Shown here: positions 36,001-47,344 of the stretch, piece by piece
Layout: each line of letters starts with the position of its first letter
Position numbering within the stretch: the first letter of the stretch is position 1
Origin: Cephalopachus bancanus
Lineage: Eukaryota; Chordata; Mammalia; Primates; Tarsiidae
Length of the DNA stretch: 64,000 bases
NCBI GenBank assembly: GCA_027257055.1
Contig: JAPVLO010000045.1
Span: forward strand, 2,389,501-2,453,500
Reading direction: 5' to 3'
Notes under the pieces: model-generated
What the model was told of the DNA's origin: nothing
Seen by the model: only the letters and a program-made list of their open reading frames with translations
The model's database searches: none
Made by a program: the position numbers and the translations under genes

Positions 36001-36499
36001 TGTAGGCTATTCATTGACAGTCAAAATTTTTGCTAATGTGCTGACTGGCATTTTTTATTATCATTATTATTTCTATTACTATTATTATACTATCTAATCA
36101 GTCTATCATTGTATATACATTTATCTTATAACTTTCATCTGCACTCCCAACTCAGTTTCTTAATTCTTATATGAATATATCTTTTTAAATTTCTTCATTT
36201 CTTATCTTTTTAAGGTAGATGTTATGTAAAAGAGTAACAGTTTTGCCTCTTTCTTTCCAATGTTTAAACTTTACAATTCATTTCTCTCTTTCATAAACAC
36301 CTTCCCTTCTCCTTTCCTAAAAGGAAAAGAATACTCAACAATGAAGTGTCTTGTCTTCCTTTTTAATTTAACAGAAGTAATTTAATTATTCATCATTAAA
36401 GTGTAATGTATGCTATTGAGTATTGGCAGGTATTTTTAGTTATGCTAAGGGCTCAGGAAGTATTTTTATGATGACTATGTATTCCTTTTGCCCAATAAT
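36001..36499. other. Unassigned AT-rich sequence
   Basis: No supported feature beyond an ATT-rich run near 36055-36090. Confidence 0.45.
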
Positions 36500-37228
36500 T
36501 TTGGCTTCTTTATTTTGTTCACTGTTGATGGGCACCTAGGTTGGTTCCATGTTTTTGCTATTGTGCAATAAACATACAGGTGCAGGTGACTTTTTTTTAG
36601 AATGATTTATACTCCTTTGAGCATATACCCAGTAGTGAAATTGCTAGGTTGATGGTAAATCTATTTTTAGTTTTTTAGATCTTTGAGAAATCTCCAAATG
36701 CTTTCCACAGAGGCTGAACTAGCTAACATTCCTACCAACAAAGTATGAGCATTCCCTTTTTTCCAAACTCCACCACCATCTGTTGTTTTTTTGACTTTTA
36801 ACAATAGCCATTCTGACTAGTGTGAAATGGTATCTTATTTAACTTGCATTTCTCTGATGATTAAAGAGGTTGGGCATTTTTATATGTTTATTGGCCACTT
36901 ATATGTCTTACTTTGATCACATCCTTTGCCTACTTTTTAATGGGTTGCTTTTGTTGTTGTTGCTGCTGCTGATTTCTTTAAGTTTGTTACAGATTCTGAA
37001 TATTAGTCCTTTGTCAAATGCAAATATTTTCTTCCATTCCGTTGGTTGTCTATTTACCCTGTTTTAGCTTCTGTTGCTATGCAGAAGCTCTTTAGCTTAA
37101 GCAGGTGTCCTGCTTGTCAATTTTGGTTTTTGTTGTATTTGCTTTTGAGGACTTGGTCATAAATCCATTGCCTAGGCCAACATCTAAAAGGTGTTTCCTA
37201 GTCTTTCTTCCATAATTTGTAGAGTTTG
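36500..37228 (-). mobile_element. L1 LINE (copy K), piece 1
   Basis: Antisense L1 ORF2 C-terminal region (GTTGATGGGCACCTAGGTTGG, CATATACCCAGTAGTGAAATTGC, TCCTTTGTCAAATGCAAATATTT). Breaks at TTTGTAGAGTTTGGG and resumes at 38052 with TTTATAGTTTGAGGTC. Confidence 0.85.
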
Positions 37229-37261
37229 GGGGGGGTATGGGAGTGGAGGGGTTGACAATGA

Positions 37262-37454
37262 CTTTTTTTTAGATTAGAGAATATAGTTTATTTAAAAAGT
37301 AAATTATATATATAGAGAGAAAAAGGTGATTCACCTCCCAAGGGAGGGAAGGGGACCACAGCTTAAGAAACATGGCTTGGTTATAGCTCAAAGAGCACAT
37401 GGCCATACCATAGCCTAGCAAAGTAATAGCCACAATGTTCTGGCAATGGCCAGC
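37262..37454 (-). pseudogene. Candidate processed retrocopy of an mRNA 3' end
   Basis: On the minus strand about 190 bp of non-L1 sequence ends in AATAAA (37287-37292), 16 bases later an A-run (37263-37270). It sits between two L1 segments. The flanks TGACAATGAC (before the tail) and TGGCAATGGC (at the other edge) could be a decayed target-site duplication. One frame is open over roughly 60 codons, but I do not recognise a parent gene. Confidence 0.4.
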
Positions 37455-38051
37455 ACTTATTTTTTATTCATTTTTATTTCAATAGCTTTAGGGATACAAA
37501 TGGTTTTTGGTTACATGGATGTACTGTATAGTGGTGAAGAAGTCTGAGAGTTTTTTTTTTTTTTGTTTTTTTTTTTGAGTTGGAGTCTCACTCTGTCACC
37601 CAGACTGGAGTGCAGTGACTGCTCCCGGCCACCGCAGCCTCGACCTGCTGGGCTCCGGAGATCCTTCCGCCTCAGCCTTCCAAGTAGCTGGAACTACAGA
37701 CGCGCACTACCACGCCCGGCTAATTTTTGATTTATTGTAGAGATGAGGTCTCACCAAGTTGCCCAGGCGGGTCTCGAACCCACAGGCTCAGGCAATCCAC
37801 TCACCTTAGCCTCCCAAGGCGCGGGATTACAGGCTGAGCCATCAAGCCAGGCTAGAAGTCTGAGTTTTAAGTGCACCTGTCACTCCCACTGTTGCACATC
37901 ATACCCAACAGGTGATTTTTAACCCTTTCCTCTTTCCCATCCTTTCCCTTCTGAGTCTCTAATGTCCATTTTCTCATTCTATATGCCTTTGCAGACCCTT
38001 AGCTTAGCCTATACTGGTAAGAGAGAACATATGGTCTTTGGTTTTCCATTC
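37455..38051 (-). mobile_element. L1 3' UTR (copy L), 5'-truncated, holding an Alu
   Basis: Antisense L1 3' end: TTTTTATTTCAATAGCTTTAGGGATAC, GGTTTTTGGTTACATGGATG, AGTGCACCTGTCACTCCC and TTAGCTTAGCCTATACTGG. Split by the Alu at 37551-37853. It lies inside copy K, so it is a later insertion or a rearranged neighbour. Confidence 0.75.
37551..37853 (-). mobile_element. Alu SINE with 11-bp target-site duplication
   Basis: Antisense dimer, T-tail 37551-37576. AGAAGTCTGAG occurs at 37538-37548 and 37854-37864. CpG sites largely preserved. Confidence 0.96.
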
Positions 38052-38640
38052 CTGGATTTTTATAGTTTGAGGTCTTACATTTAAGTCTTTAATCCATCTT
38101 GAGTCAATTTTTGCATAAGATGAGAGAAAAGAGCTCAGCTTTATTCTTTGGCATATAGTTAACTAGTTTTCTCAATCCTATTTATTGAACAGTATGTGAT
38201 TTCCCCAAATTTTTTTTTCAGTTTTGTCAAAGATCAGTTAGTCATGTGTCAACCGCTTTATTTCTGGATTCTCTATTCTGTTCCATTGGTCTATGTGCCT
38301 ATTTTTGTATCAGTACTATGCAGTTTTGGATACTGTAATCTTGTAGTAAAGTTTAAAGTCCAGTAATGTGATGCTTCCAACTTTGTCCTTTTTACTTAGG
38401 ATTTCTTGTCTATTCGGGCTCTTTTTGCTTCCTTATAAATTTAATTATAGTTTTTTCTAGTTCTGTAAAAAAATGACATGGTAGTTTGATAGAGATTATG
38501 TTGAGTCTGTAGATTGCTTTGAGCAGTATAGACATTTTAACAGTATTGATTCTTCCAATTTATGAGTATGAACTGTTTTTCCATTTAAATAACATAACAT
38601 TTATTTTTTATCTGGCAGGTAAAATTTATGAAGATCTGTC
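38052..38640 (-). mobile_element. L1 LINE (copy K), piece 2
   Basis: Continues copy K: AATCCATCTTGAGTCAATTTTTGC, TTCTATTCTGTTCCATTGGTC and TAACAGTATTGATTCTTCCAAT. Fades out near 38590-38640. Confidence 0.82.
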
Positions 38641-38931
38641 ATTTATTTAGGGACAAGATATTTAAGTTACTTCTTACAATCTTTTATCATTTTTCATTCA
38701 GTCATTATCTACCAAGTCTTTTGGTCATGATAATTTATGTTTTCCTGGAAAAGATCATCCATTTTTATCTTCCTTTTTACATCTATTAATGTATATATAC
38801 ATGCTATTTCATAATTTTTTTAAAAAAAATTTAGTTTTCTCCCGTTTCTCATCCTAATTTTTTTATGCTTTCTCTCCAACAAACACAAACTCTCACTATC
38901 TTATAAGAGATGTATAAAAATATTTTATTAA

Positions 38932-39223
38932 GCCTGGCATGGTAACCCATGCCTGTAATCCCAGCATTTTGGGAGGCAGAGGCAAGAGCATTACCTGAGT
39001 TCAGCGGTTCAAGACCAACCTGAGCAACATGGCGAGACCATGTCTCTACAGTAAATAAAAAAATCAGCTGGGCATGAGAGCACATGACTCTGGTTCCAAG
39101 CTACTTGGAAGATTGAGGTAGAAGGATCTCCTGAGCGCCGCAGGTCAAGGCTGTGGTGGCTGTGAGTGTGCCACTGCACTCCAGCCTGGGTGACTGAGTG
39201 AGACTCTGACTCAAAAAAAAAAA
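38932..39223 (+). mobile_element. Alu SINE
   Basis: Dimer starting GCCTGGCATGGTAACCC, TCTCTACAGTAAATAAAAAA between the monomers, ending GACTCAAAAAAAAAAA. Intermediate divergence. Confidence 0.94.
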
Positions 39224-40499
39224 TTATTACATTTTATTCTTTTTTTAAAAATAGAGGTAGATCTAAAATGTATTTTGCCTTCTATCTTCTTAATATTTTT
39301 TGATCCTCTTTAATTTCTTTTACTTTGATTTTTTTAAATGTTAGTTTCTTAAGTAAAATTCTAGTCTCAGTTATTTTCAATTTTTGTTATTTTTAAAATA
39401 AATTTGAGATTTTTTTTTCTGAGACACCTTTATGGTATTATTTATAGTTTTCATTTGTAACTGTCATTATAATTTATCACTAAATAGTCTAATGTTTCTA
39501 TCTTGTTTTTCAAAAGTCACATATATAACATAAAAATAAAGGGAAAATAGAAAATTGGGGGAAGAAACAAAGGAAGAGAAGAAAATGTCACAGAAATTAT
39601 CTGAGGTGATGCTTGTACTTCTACTAACTTCTTCTAACCAATGAGGTAGAGCTGTAGACAAAAGCTCCAAATAAATTTTGCCTTGGTTTGGGGAAAAACT
39701 TTGTAAAATTCACAGTTGCCCCCAAAATGAAATGAACTGCCTCTTTAAAAAGTGAGCTACTTATTACTAAGGTGTTCTAGCACAAGAATGCATAATTACG
39801 TGAGGATATTGCAAAAGGGATTAAAAAATGAAGGAAATAAATTATTTTTAAGTTCTATCTCATTATTTGCATCCTATCATATAATTTATTCTATTGTAAA
39901 GTGTAATAAATGGTGCACAAAACTATTTTTAATTCAAGTAAGCCCCCCACTGAAATACACTCCATAGGAAATCAAGAATGCTTTATTGAAATATAATTGT
40001 GCTAAAATTAATAGTTTGCTTAAAATCACATTCTTAATCTGCAAGAATTATAGAACAAACAGAGATGAGACCAATTTTCTCTATAGTTTATTAATAAGTC
40101 AAAAGAAATAAGAGAAAAAGAGGCATCATAAACATTTTCTCTCTTTTAGCAACTGTGTCTTCTGCATAGTGTTTTCCCTTACTACATAGTTTTGGACTTG
40201 GGGTTAGTGGTATACTCAGCTAGAACTTAGGTGAGAGCTGTGCATTTTTGTCTTTACTTCTGTTCCCAAACCCTTACTGGAGCCGAGGTTATTTGCTGTT
40301 AATCCTTTGAGTGACGCAATAGTTTCTACTCTTAGGAATTACACTAATCACTGGGAGGGCAAACTTCCTTGCATCCAAGTAGGATGCATATAAAATATTT
40401 GCAGCATAAGACATCACCTCAGTTTCAAAAATACAGCCTCCTTTACACATCTGTGGTGGCATATTCTGCTTGTCTTAATGTGTATGCTCAGACTTACTA
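39224..40499. other. Unassigned sequence beside the retroviral 3' break
   Basis: AT-rich, no recognised repeat or gene. The retroviral homology stops near 40510 and no 3' LTR can be seen here. Confidence 0.45.
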
Positions 40500-40509
40500 T
40501 GACTTCTTA

Positions 40510-41461
40510 TGCTAGACTACCATCAGATCTTTACCGTCCTTTAGCCAGTATCCTGAATAGGAGACCCCAGCTAAGCAGAGTTGTGCCTTCTTAGCCAATA
40601 CATGGTAGCTCAGTCCTAGAGAAGCTGTAACAAAACCTTGGTGCCTTTTAAGCAAGTGTCCAGGCCTGCTGCTGTGAGCAAAAGATTATCTACATACTGG
40701 AGTAAAGTACATTCAGGCTGTAGGGCACAGAACCCTGATAGGTCCTGTTGCAAGGCTTCCCCAGAGTTGGAGAATTTTTGAATCCCTGTGGCAACTGGGT
40801 CCAAGTTAGCTGACTGATGTCCCCCGAGTCAGGATCTGTCCATTTAAAGGCAAAGATAGGTTGGCTGACAGGGGACAAGGGAATGGGAAAGAAGGCATTC
40901 TTTAAATCCAGCATAGTGTACACCTGATATTGAGGGGGGATTAGGCTGAGAAATGTGTATGGGTTCAGAACAGTAGGATGGATTGTCTCAACCTGCTTAT
41001 TGACTTCCCTCAAGTCCTGAACTTGCTGGTAGTCAAAAGCTCCCGGTTTTTGAACTGGCAGGAAAGAAGTGTTCCATGCTGGCTTGCATGGTGTTAAAAT
41101 ATTAGCTGCTATGTGTTTTTTAATGTGAGGAGCAATTCCTTTTTCAGGCCTATAAACTCATAGGGTATTGATGAACATGAACAGGGGTGGCTGACGCCAA
41201 CAGACTCACCACGACTGGAGGGTCATGCTTTGCTAATTCTGGTGAGTTTGTCTCCTCCCATACTGAAGGAAATCCCTGCTGTAACTGTAAAAGTAAGCTT
41301 GTTGAGACATTCTCAGTGGGAGAATTAAATGAAGTTAGGAGGTATTCTTCAGAAAGCAGAACAGTTAAAAGCATCTGATAGGCAGTGGGAGCAAACATTT
41401 CAGTTTTGTCAGGTGAAAACCCAATGGTGGCTGTTAACTTTTGAAGCAAATCCCAGCCCAT
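40510..41461 (-). pseudogene. Retroviral reverse transcriptase relic
   Basis: Three frame segments cover the fingers and palm: 41150-41461 (end of protease and start of RT), 40690-41013 (with a [10 protein letters not shown] motif and LPQGFKNSP) and 40616-40804. The active-site motif at 40685-40696 reads YVDN, so the last catalytic aspartate is asparagine. A frameshift lies around 40740-40800, and homology ends near 40510. It cannot make an active enzyme. Confidence 0.87.
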
Positions 41462-41650
41462 GAGAGGGAATGGGAAGTCTGGAGCTGTGAGGAATGAGTG
41501 AGTGACCCATTTCTGTCCTAAATCAACAGTTCAGTTAGAAGTGAATTTGCAGTTGGTAATTGCCCCTGTTGCCTCCTGAACCAAGATTTCTTTGCTTGAC
41601 ACAGGTCCCAATGGAGGACCGACAGTTCTGCCCCAGTGTCCACCAAAAGT
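41450..41650 (-). pseudogene. Retroviral protease relic
   Basis: The aspartic protease signature DTGA is encoded at 41629-41640 on the minus strand, followed by a degraded frame. The C-terminal GWDLLQKL-type segment occurs at about 41440-41461 next to the reverse transcriptase start. The middle is frameshifted. Normally such a protease is translated as part of a gag-pol polyprotein and cleaves it during maturation; this one is dead. Confidence 0.75.
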
Positions 41651-41789
41651 TGGACCTGGTGGCCCCTGATAGCAGCAGTTACCATGGACTCTTGGGCACC
41701 TAAGGAAAAAGAACTCTGGCCTCTTCAGTCAGAGTCATTTTCAGTTCCCCCAGCAGAGGGAAGAACCAAAATGGGCTTGGGCAATGGTA

Positions 41790-41831
41790 GCAATTCTTTT
41801 TCCAGTGACCGAATTCTCTGCAATATGCACA
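41790..41831 (-). other. CCHC zinc knuckle coding segment of gag nucleocapsid
   Basis: Fourteen codons keep all four zinc ligands in C-x2-C-x4-H-x4-C spacing. Only one knuckle is visible, as in gammaretrovirus-like elements. Confidence 0.85.
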
Positions 41832-43204
41832 TTGATTCTTAGCTAATGGGGGGGACTTAGTTCCCTTTTGTTCATTCTTAACTTCTCCTTTTCTCTGGTG
41901 TGGTGGTTTTGAGTCAGGTTAGGAGGCTTGGAGGGCAGTTACCAATATTTTTGCCTGACGTCTGGCTGTTTTATCTGCCTCTTGTGTTGCCTGCTTCTGT
42001 TTCTTGGCATCTCAGTTGTTAAAAATCTTTTGGGCTACTTCGAGTAGCTGAGAATTATTCATTCCTGCAAAGCCCTCAAGCTTTTGCAACTTTTTCCAGA
42101 TGTCCAGAGCTGCTTGAGCCACAAATGCCAAATTGGTAGCATGAGAATTCTCAGGGGCTGAGGGATTGAACAGGGTATAGGTGCAAAAAGCCTCCTGAAG
42201 GTGTTCAAGGAATGCCCCTGGCAATTCCTCAGGACTCTAGAGAATCTCAGTAGTTTTAGAGCGATTGATAGGTTTCCAGGCTACTCCCCTCAAACCAGCT
42301 AATAGAGTCTGGTTATAGGTATCTAATGCCCTGGACCCTGCCAAAGTGTTAGGGTCCCAATCTGGGTGAGAAGAGAAAAAAACCTCATTTAAAATTTTCT
42401 GACTTTCTTTTGTGTACCCACAATTGAGGCTAGAACAGACTTTTTAGCATCAGTTCTGATGTGCTCCTGCTCCTTAGAGGTTAAAAGGATTAAGAGAAGC
42501 TGCTGTCAATCATCCCAGGTGGAATGATGGGTGAGCATGACTGATTCCATTAGAGAAGTCAGAGCCTACAGATCCTCTGAGAACAGCAAATTTTGGTATT
42601 TCCAATTGTATAAATCAGATGTGGAAAGGGGAATATATATCAAGACAGGTCACTCGGTCCAATCTGCCCCCTGTGGAGGAGGAACTTCCTGGAGGGGAAG
42701 GAAAGGGGCTGGATGGGTCCAAGAACAGAGACAGGTAGCCAAAGGCAGAGAAGGCAAAGGGGAGGTGGAAGAAGTGATGGTAGGCAAAGAAGCCTGAGGA
42801 TTATAAGACGGAGGATTGGAATTAGAGATAACTGGGTCCTCAAGGGGATCTTCAGTATAAGGGGGTAAAACAGAATGAAACCCAGTAGAGGTAGGAGATG
42901 GGGAGAATGGAAAAGGAAGGATACATGCCAGAGGTTTAGAAACAAGGACATGACTGAGGGTTTCAAGGGAACATGTCTTTAACTATGGGGATGGATTTCG
43001 AACCAAACTTAACCATTGGTTAATATAGGGTGACCAGGAGTCCCTGTAACAACATTCCAAACAGACTCAGTGACATGAACATCCAGAGACCCAGTGGAGG
43101 GCCATCCAACATTAAATGAAGGCCAGTCAATTTCACAGAGAGTCTGGAGTCTGCCTTTTGAAAGGTGGACACTATAGTCCTCAGCAGCAAATTCAACAGA
43201 TACA

Positions 43205-43316
43205 TTCTTTATCTTGCAGTCCAGAGGACTGGAGGGTTTAGAAACTTGAGATCCCATCAATTCTTTATCATGCAGTCCAGAGGACTGGAGGGTTTAGAAG
43301 TTTGAGATTCCATATT
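43205..43316. repeat. 56-bp tandem duplication at the gag start
   Basis: Units 43205-43260 and 43261-43316 share TTCTTTATC, GCAGTCCAGAGGACTGGAGG and GTTTAGAA at exact 56-bp spacing. The length is not a multiple of three, and the upstream copy runs into a stop. Confidence 0.92.
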
Positions 43317-43683
43317 GTCAAAAACCAGTGAAAACAAATCAAAACTGAAATCAGAGACTGAGCCATACTCTATTCAGCCAATGTATTGGCTTAGTAAAAT
43401 GTGTTCAAGGCACAGCCTTATCAGGCTGTGACTCCCTTAAACAGGCCACAAACAGATCCCTTAAACAGAATTATGGTCAAGAACCGAACAGATTCTTACC
43501 TCCTAGGAGAGGGCAGACAGACTCAGCTTCTTTTGAAGCAATGTGAAGCCAGCAGTCATTTCAACTCCCTCTGAGCCAGATGAGAGGTTATGTGGCCCTG
43601 GGACGTCTTGTGGGGCACCTCCCCTATAACTTTTCCACCCAGCCAGGGAGAGCTGGAGCGAGGCCACCTGCTGAGGTTGGTGA

Positions 43684-43701
43684 ATCTTACTGGGACCTCC
43701 A
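43684..43701 (-). other. Retroviral primer-binding site, tRNA-Thr type
   Basis: TGGAGGTCCCAGTAAGAT begins two bases after the LTR ends in ...ACAACA. It matches the 3' end of tRNA-Thr at about 15 of 18 positions. This site would have annealed the tRNA primer for minus-strand DNA synthesis. Confidence 0.72.
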
Positions 43702-43703
43702 AA

Positions 43704-44234
43704 TGTTGTAGCCAAAGTGCGAGAAAGAAGTCGCCAACATGCAGAAAGTTGAATTTGTGTCCTTTATTAGCCAGCGGTCGAAAGTGGGCTTAGTGCCATA
43801 AAGAACTCTCATCCCTGAAGAGTGAGCAGGGGCTTTATAAAGGCAAAAATCATGAAAGCTGTCCAGTTATGATTACATTTTTTGGCAGTACATTTGACAG
43901 TTATGATTAGATATGGAACTTGCATTTAGGGAGTTTCCAAGCACTGAGGGGAAAAAGAATGTGGGTGTGTGGTGTAATTATGGAAAGGTTACACAAGGGG
44001 GTTATCTCTAGGTTAAGATGGAGGATCTGTTACAAAATGGAGTTACTTATGTAAAGCAAATTATTACAGGCTGTTATAAGTTTTGCAGACAGATATTTCA
44101 TGAACCTAGAGAACCTGGACAGATTTTAACTACTACCCCATATCCCCAGGCCCTTCCTGGGTCTCTAGGTCCTGTATTCTTGCCCCTTCTCCCTAAATCA
44201 GCACACCTATAATCCCAAATTAATGTAACAAACA
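43704..44234 (-). mobile_element. 5' LTR of the endogenous retrovirus
   Basis: On the minus strand: TATAAA at 43834-43839, AATAAA at 43763-43768 about 65 bp downstream, and a CA end at 43704-43705. The upstream boundary is less sure; TGTTTGTTACA beginning at 44234 is the best candidate. No partner LTR is in the window, so age cannot be estimated from LTR divergence. Confidence 0.75.
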
Positions 44235-44261
44235 TCATTTATTGCATCAGAAGGTGTGCCA

Positions 44262-44550
44262 AGACGGGTGTGGTGGCTCACGCCTATAATCCCAGCACTT
44301 TGAGAAGCAGAGACAAGAGGATTATCTCAGTCATGGGTTCAAGACCAGCCTGGACAGCATGGCAAGTCTTCATCTCCATAATAAATAAAAAAATCAGCTG
44401 GGCATTGTATCACATGCCTCTGGATTCGCTACTTAGAAGGCTAAAGTGGAAGAATCACCTGAGCCCAGAAGGTTGAGGCTGTGGTGGCCGTGAGCGTACC
44501 ACTGCCCTCCAGTTTGGGTGACAGAGTGAGACTCTGACTCAAAAAAAAAA
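44262..44550 (+). mobile_element. Alu SINE with 13-bp target-site duplication
   Basis: Dimer beginning AGACGGGTGTGGTGGC. AGAAGGTGTGCCA occurs at 44249-44261 and 44551-44563 without a mismatch. The body has decayed CpGs despite the perfect duplication. Confidence 0.96.
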
Positions 44551-44563
44551 AGAAGGTGTGCCA

Positions 44564-45099
44564 GTTATGTAAACTATCCTCACATAGATTTTATAGTGAA
44601 GCCTTTAATTTGGCCATTAACCGATGAAATTTTAACTCTTTTTTTGAAGAAGATCTTGATATCTACTAACTCTACAATGGCAAAGTGAATTGATTATGTA
44701 GATTAGTGTATTTTTTAAGAAAAATATTATACGTTAACCAAATTTCAAGATTGTCTGAACTGTTGAAACAACCCAGATAATGATACAATTGCTTCTTCTT
44801 CTTCTTTTCTTTTTTTTTTTTAACTCTGCCTCTGCCTCTACTCTGAATGCAATCACAGAATCTATAGCCCCAAGCAATATTACTTTGGTTTGAGGATCAA
44901 ATAAATGTCTGGCTTCATCCTGGTTAATTGTACATTGATCAATCTATTATAAAAATACATAATCCCAGTATGAATAAAGGAACAAAGCAGAAAGGCCAAT
45001 GTAAAAAATACCAGTGGCAGCACTGTGTCCCTGGTTCTTAGTGATTGATATATAGGTTTCTGTGTTTATCACTCTGGAATCTATGAGAACTCTGAAGAA
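44564..45099. other. Unassigned sequence
   Basis: No supported feature; a pyrimidine-rich run at 44792-44821. Confidence 0.45.
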
Positions 45100-45195
45100 A
45101 AGAATTGTTTTTACACACTTTTCTGTCCCAAGCACTCAGCACAATGTCAGATACATAATAGGCAGTCAAAATGAGTTTGTTAAATGAAGACACTT
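45100..45195 (+). mobile_element. L2 LINE 3' end
   Basis: TTTTCTGTCCCAAGCACTCAGCACAATGTCAGATACATAATAGG-type end, followed by GTTTGTTAAATGAA. Confidence 0.6.
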
Positions 45196-45264
45196 CTGTT
45201 TTCTTTGGTACTTTTAATATAATTATACGCATGGCCATCATTTCTAGATTTCTGTAAATGTCTT

Positions 45265-46420
45265 CATCTATTAATTTAATACAGACTAGCTCAGCACCTG
45301 TATTGTTGCCAGACCTTGTTCTAGGCACTGTGGATACAGTGAACAAAACCAAATCCCTGCTGTCATGGAGTGTACATTTAATCCGGGAAGGAGAAAAAAA
45401 TCATGAAACAAACATATTAGAAAGTATAATACAATGTCAAGCATCAATAAATACTATACAGACAATTAAAACTGCTAAGAGAATACAGAGTGACAAGTGG
45501 ATGGTATTTTAAATAGGAAAATGATGTTTAAGCAGGGATCTAAATGAAGTGAGAGAGTGAGTCCTGAAAATATTTAAGTGTGGAGCATTCCAATAGAAAG
45601 AACATCAAATGCAAAAGTTTTGAGACATGAGAGAGTATGGTGCATTTGAGGAGTAACAGCTGAAACAAAAAGAGAAGGAAGAGTGGCAGAAATTAAGTCC
45701 GAATGGTAGATGGATGTCAGATCACATAGGGCGTTCTAGGTCATTGTTAAGACAGGAATTTTATTCAAAGGAAACCATGGAAAGATTTTTTAATCAGGAA
45801 GCTAAATGTGATAAATGCCTTTAAAGAATCACTTTGGTTGCTATGAGAATAAACTGGGTAGGTGGATGTGGGTAGTGGGTGGAGAGAAGAAAAGTAAGAC
45901 ATGCTGGGAAGCGATTGCAGTCTTCCAAAAGTGATAAAACTGGCTAGAACCAAAGAGTTTGGAGGGGGTGGTGATAAAAGATTAGATTCAAAATTATTTT
46001 GTTGGAATAAAGATATGAACAAATGAAAGCAGCAAAGGATAACTCCAAGGTTTGTGACATAAATTATAAGATGAGGGGAGCCACTAACTGAAGTGAGAAA
46101 TAGGCTTTAGGGGAAAACTATGAGTTCAGTTTTTGGACATTCCATCTAAGGGGAGAAATTATGTAAGTGCTTGGATAAATGGGTCTGACATACAAGGGGT
46201 CATCAATTTATACTCCTCTCCTCACTCCACCCCGGTCGTCAGTTTATAATGTTTCATAGTGACCCAGAAGCCAAGTCAAGAAAGTGTTTCAGAAATTATT
46301 TGTGCCAAAGGCCAAGAAGTTCAGGTAATATGGATACCAAGAATTGACCATTGGATTTGGTGATGAGAGAAGTTATGTGTGATCTTTGCAAAAGTGCTTT
46401 AATTGAAATGATATGGCCAA
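45265..46420 (-). mobile_element. L2 LINE, long antisense copy
   Basis: Collinear antisense L2: TTCTAGGCACTGTGGATACAGTGAACA, TAAGCAGGGATCTAAATGAAGTG, GTGGAGCATTCCAATAG, TTTTGAGACATGAGAGAGTATGG, AATCACTTTGGTTGCTATGAG and AAGGATAACTCCAAGGTTTG. No open frame survives. Confidence 0.75.
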
Positions 46421-46609
46421 AAGCCTGATGAAAACAAGCTCAAGAAAAAAATGAGAAGTAAGAAAATGGAGAGAACACGTATTGACAACTCTTTTATTTC
46501 TCCTTTGCTAAATAGGGAGCAAAGAAACATCCCTTTTTGATCTTTTTAAAATTATTTCTTTACTATATAACTTTGCAACAAGACTGAGTTCCACTGTTTT
46601 TTTAAGAAA

Positions 46610-46632
46610 ATTTATTTGTTTAAGTTGACAGA

Positions 46633-46673
<41 letters not shown>

Positions 46674-46930
46674 TATAACAAGATTTTTAGAATTATACAT
46701 ACATCATAAAGTGATGGAATCTAGCTAATTAAGATGTACATTACTTCATATAGTTATCCCTTTGTGTTGAGAACACTCAGCAACCACACTCCTAGCATTT
46801 GTAAAAATACAATATATACTCTAGTCATGGTGCTGTACAACAGATCTCTTGAACTTATTCTTTCTACCTAATTGTAATTTTGTATTCTGAATTATATGTC
46901 TTTATTCATCTTTGTGACCAGATTCTAATA
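46610..46930 (-). mobile_element. Old L1 3' UTR with (TA)n expansion
   Basis: Antisense L1M-like 3' UTR (AAGTTGACAGATAATATTATA, AAGATGTACATTACTTCATATAG, GTGCTGTACAACAGATCTCTTG). A (TA)n run occupies 46636-46670. Confidence 0.72.
46636..46670. repeat. (TA)n microsatellite
   Basis: Near-pure TA run of about 35 bp inside an old L1 3' UTR. Confidence 0.93.
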
Positions 46931-47344
46931 TGCAGCAATAGGCCAATGAATAAATCACAACGTCATATGAACCACTGAATGACAATGCATTGGGTTTGTA
47001 GCGAAAATACTAAAGAAGAAAACTCTAATTCCACATTTATAAAATTAAATAGAGAATGCTGATAGCAGCACTAGAATTTGTACCATGGCTGACCCCATGG
47101 TAAATTCCAGATAGTTAAAATCAAATTGTTTGTTGGTGACATGGCTTCAAGCATAGTGGTGTGTCACAGTGACAAGGCAATGTCCAGAGATGAAAGTTTT
47201 TCATGATTTATTTTCTTCCTTGTTTTTTTGAGGAGTGTTAAGAATACCCTATAAGGTGTCTAAGGATTAGAGAGTGAAGAAGAATGAGACAATAAAAAGT
47301 GCTCATCAAATTGGGATAATGTCTCAAATAAACCACTCGTTTTT
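46931..47344. other. Unassigned sequence
   Basis: No supported feature. Confidence 0.45.

Larger units (their letters stand above)
41780..43316 (-). pseudogene. Retroviral gag relic (matrix, capsid, nucleocapsid)
   Basis: Matrix lies at 43009-43260 and starts MMGSQVSKP, so a glycine follows the second methionine as for N-myristoylation, with FNVGWPSTGSLD further in. A proline-rich spacer follows in a shifted frame (42640-42966). The capsid C-terminal part is at 42012-42224 (AFLEHLQEAF, LAFVAQAALDIWKKLQKLEG). A CCHC zinc knuckle (C-x2-C-x4-H-x4-C) is at 41790-41831. Frameshifts break every junction, and the first 56 bp of matrix coding is duplicated upstream. Confidence 0.85.
40500..44234 (-). 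mobile_element. Class I (gammaretrovirus-like) endogenous retrovirus, 3' half missing
   Basis: Antisense provirus remnant in the order LTR (43704-44234), primer-binding site (43684-43701), gag (about 41780-43316), protease (about 41450-41640) and reverse transcriptase (about 40510-41450). No RNase H, integrase, env or second LTR was seen. Every gene is broken by stops or frameshifts, so this is a defective fossil. The Thr-type primer-binding site and single zinc knuckle fit a class I element. Confidence 0.88.

Noticed and set aside
41187..41842. Plus-strand open frames over the retrovirus
   Set aside because: Shadows of the antisense gag-pol relic, which has recognisable domains.
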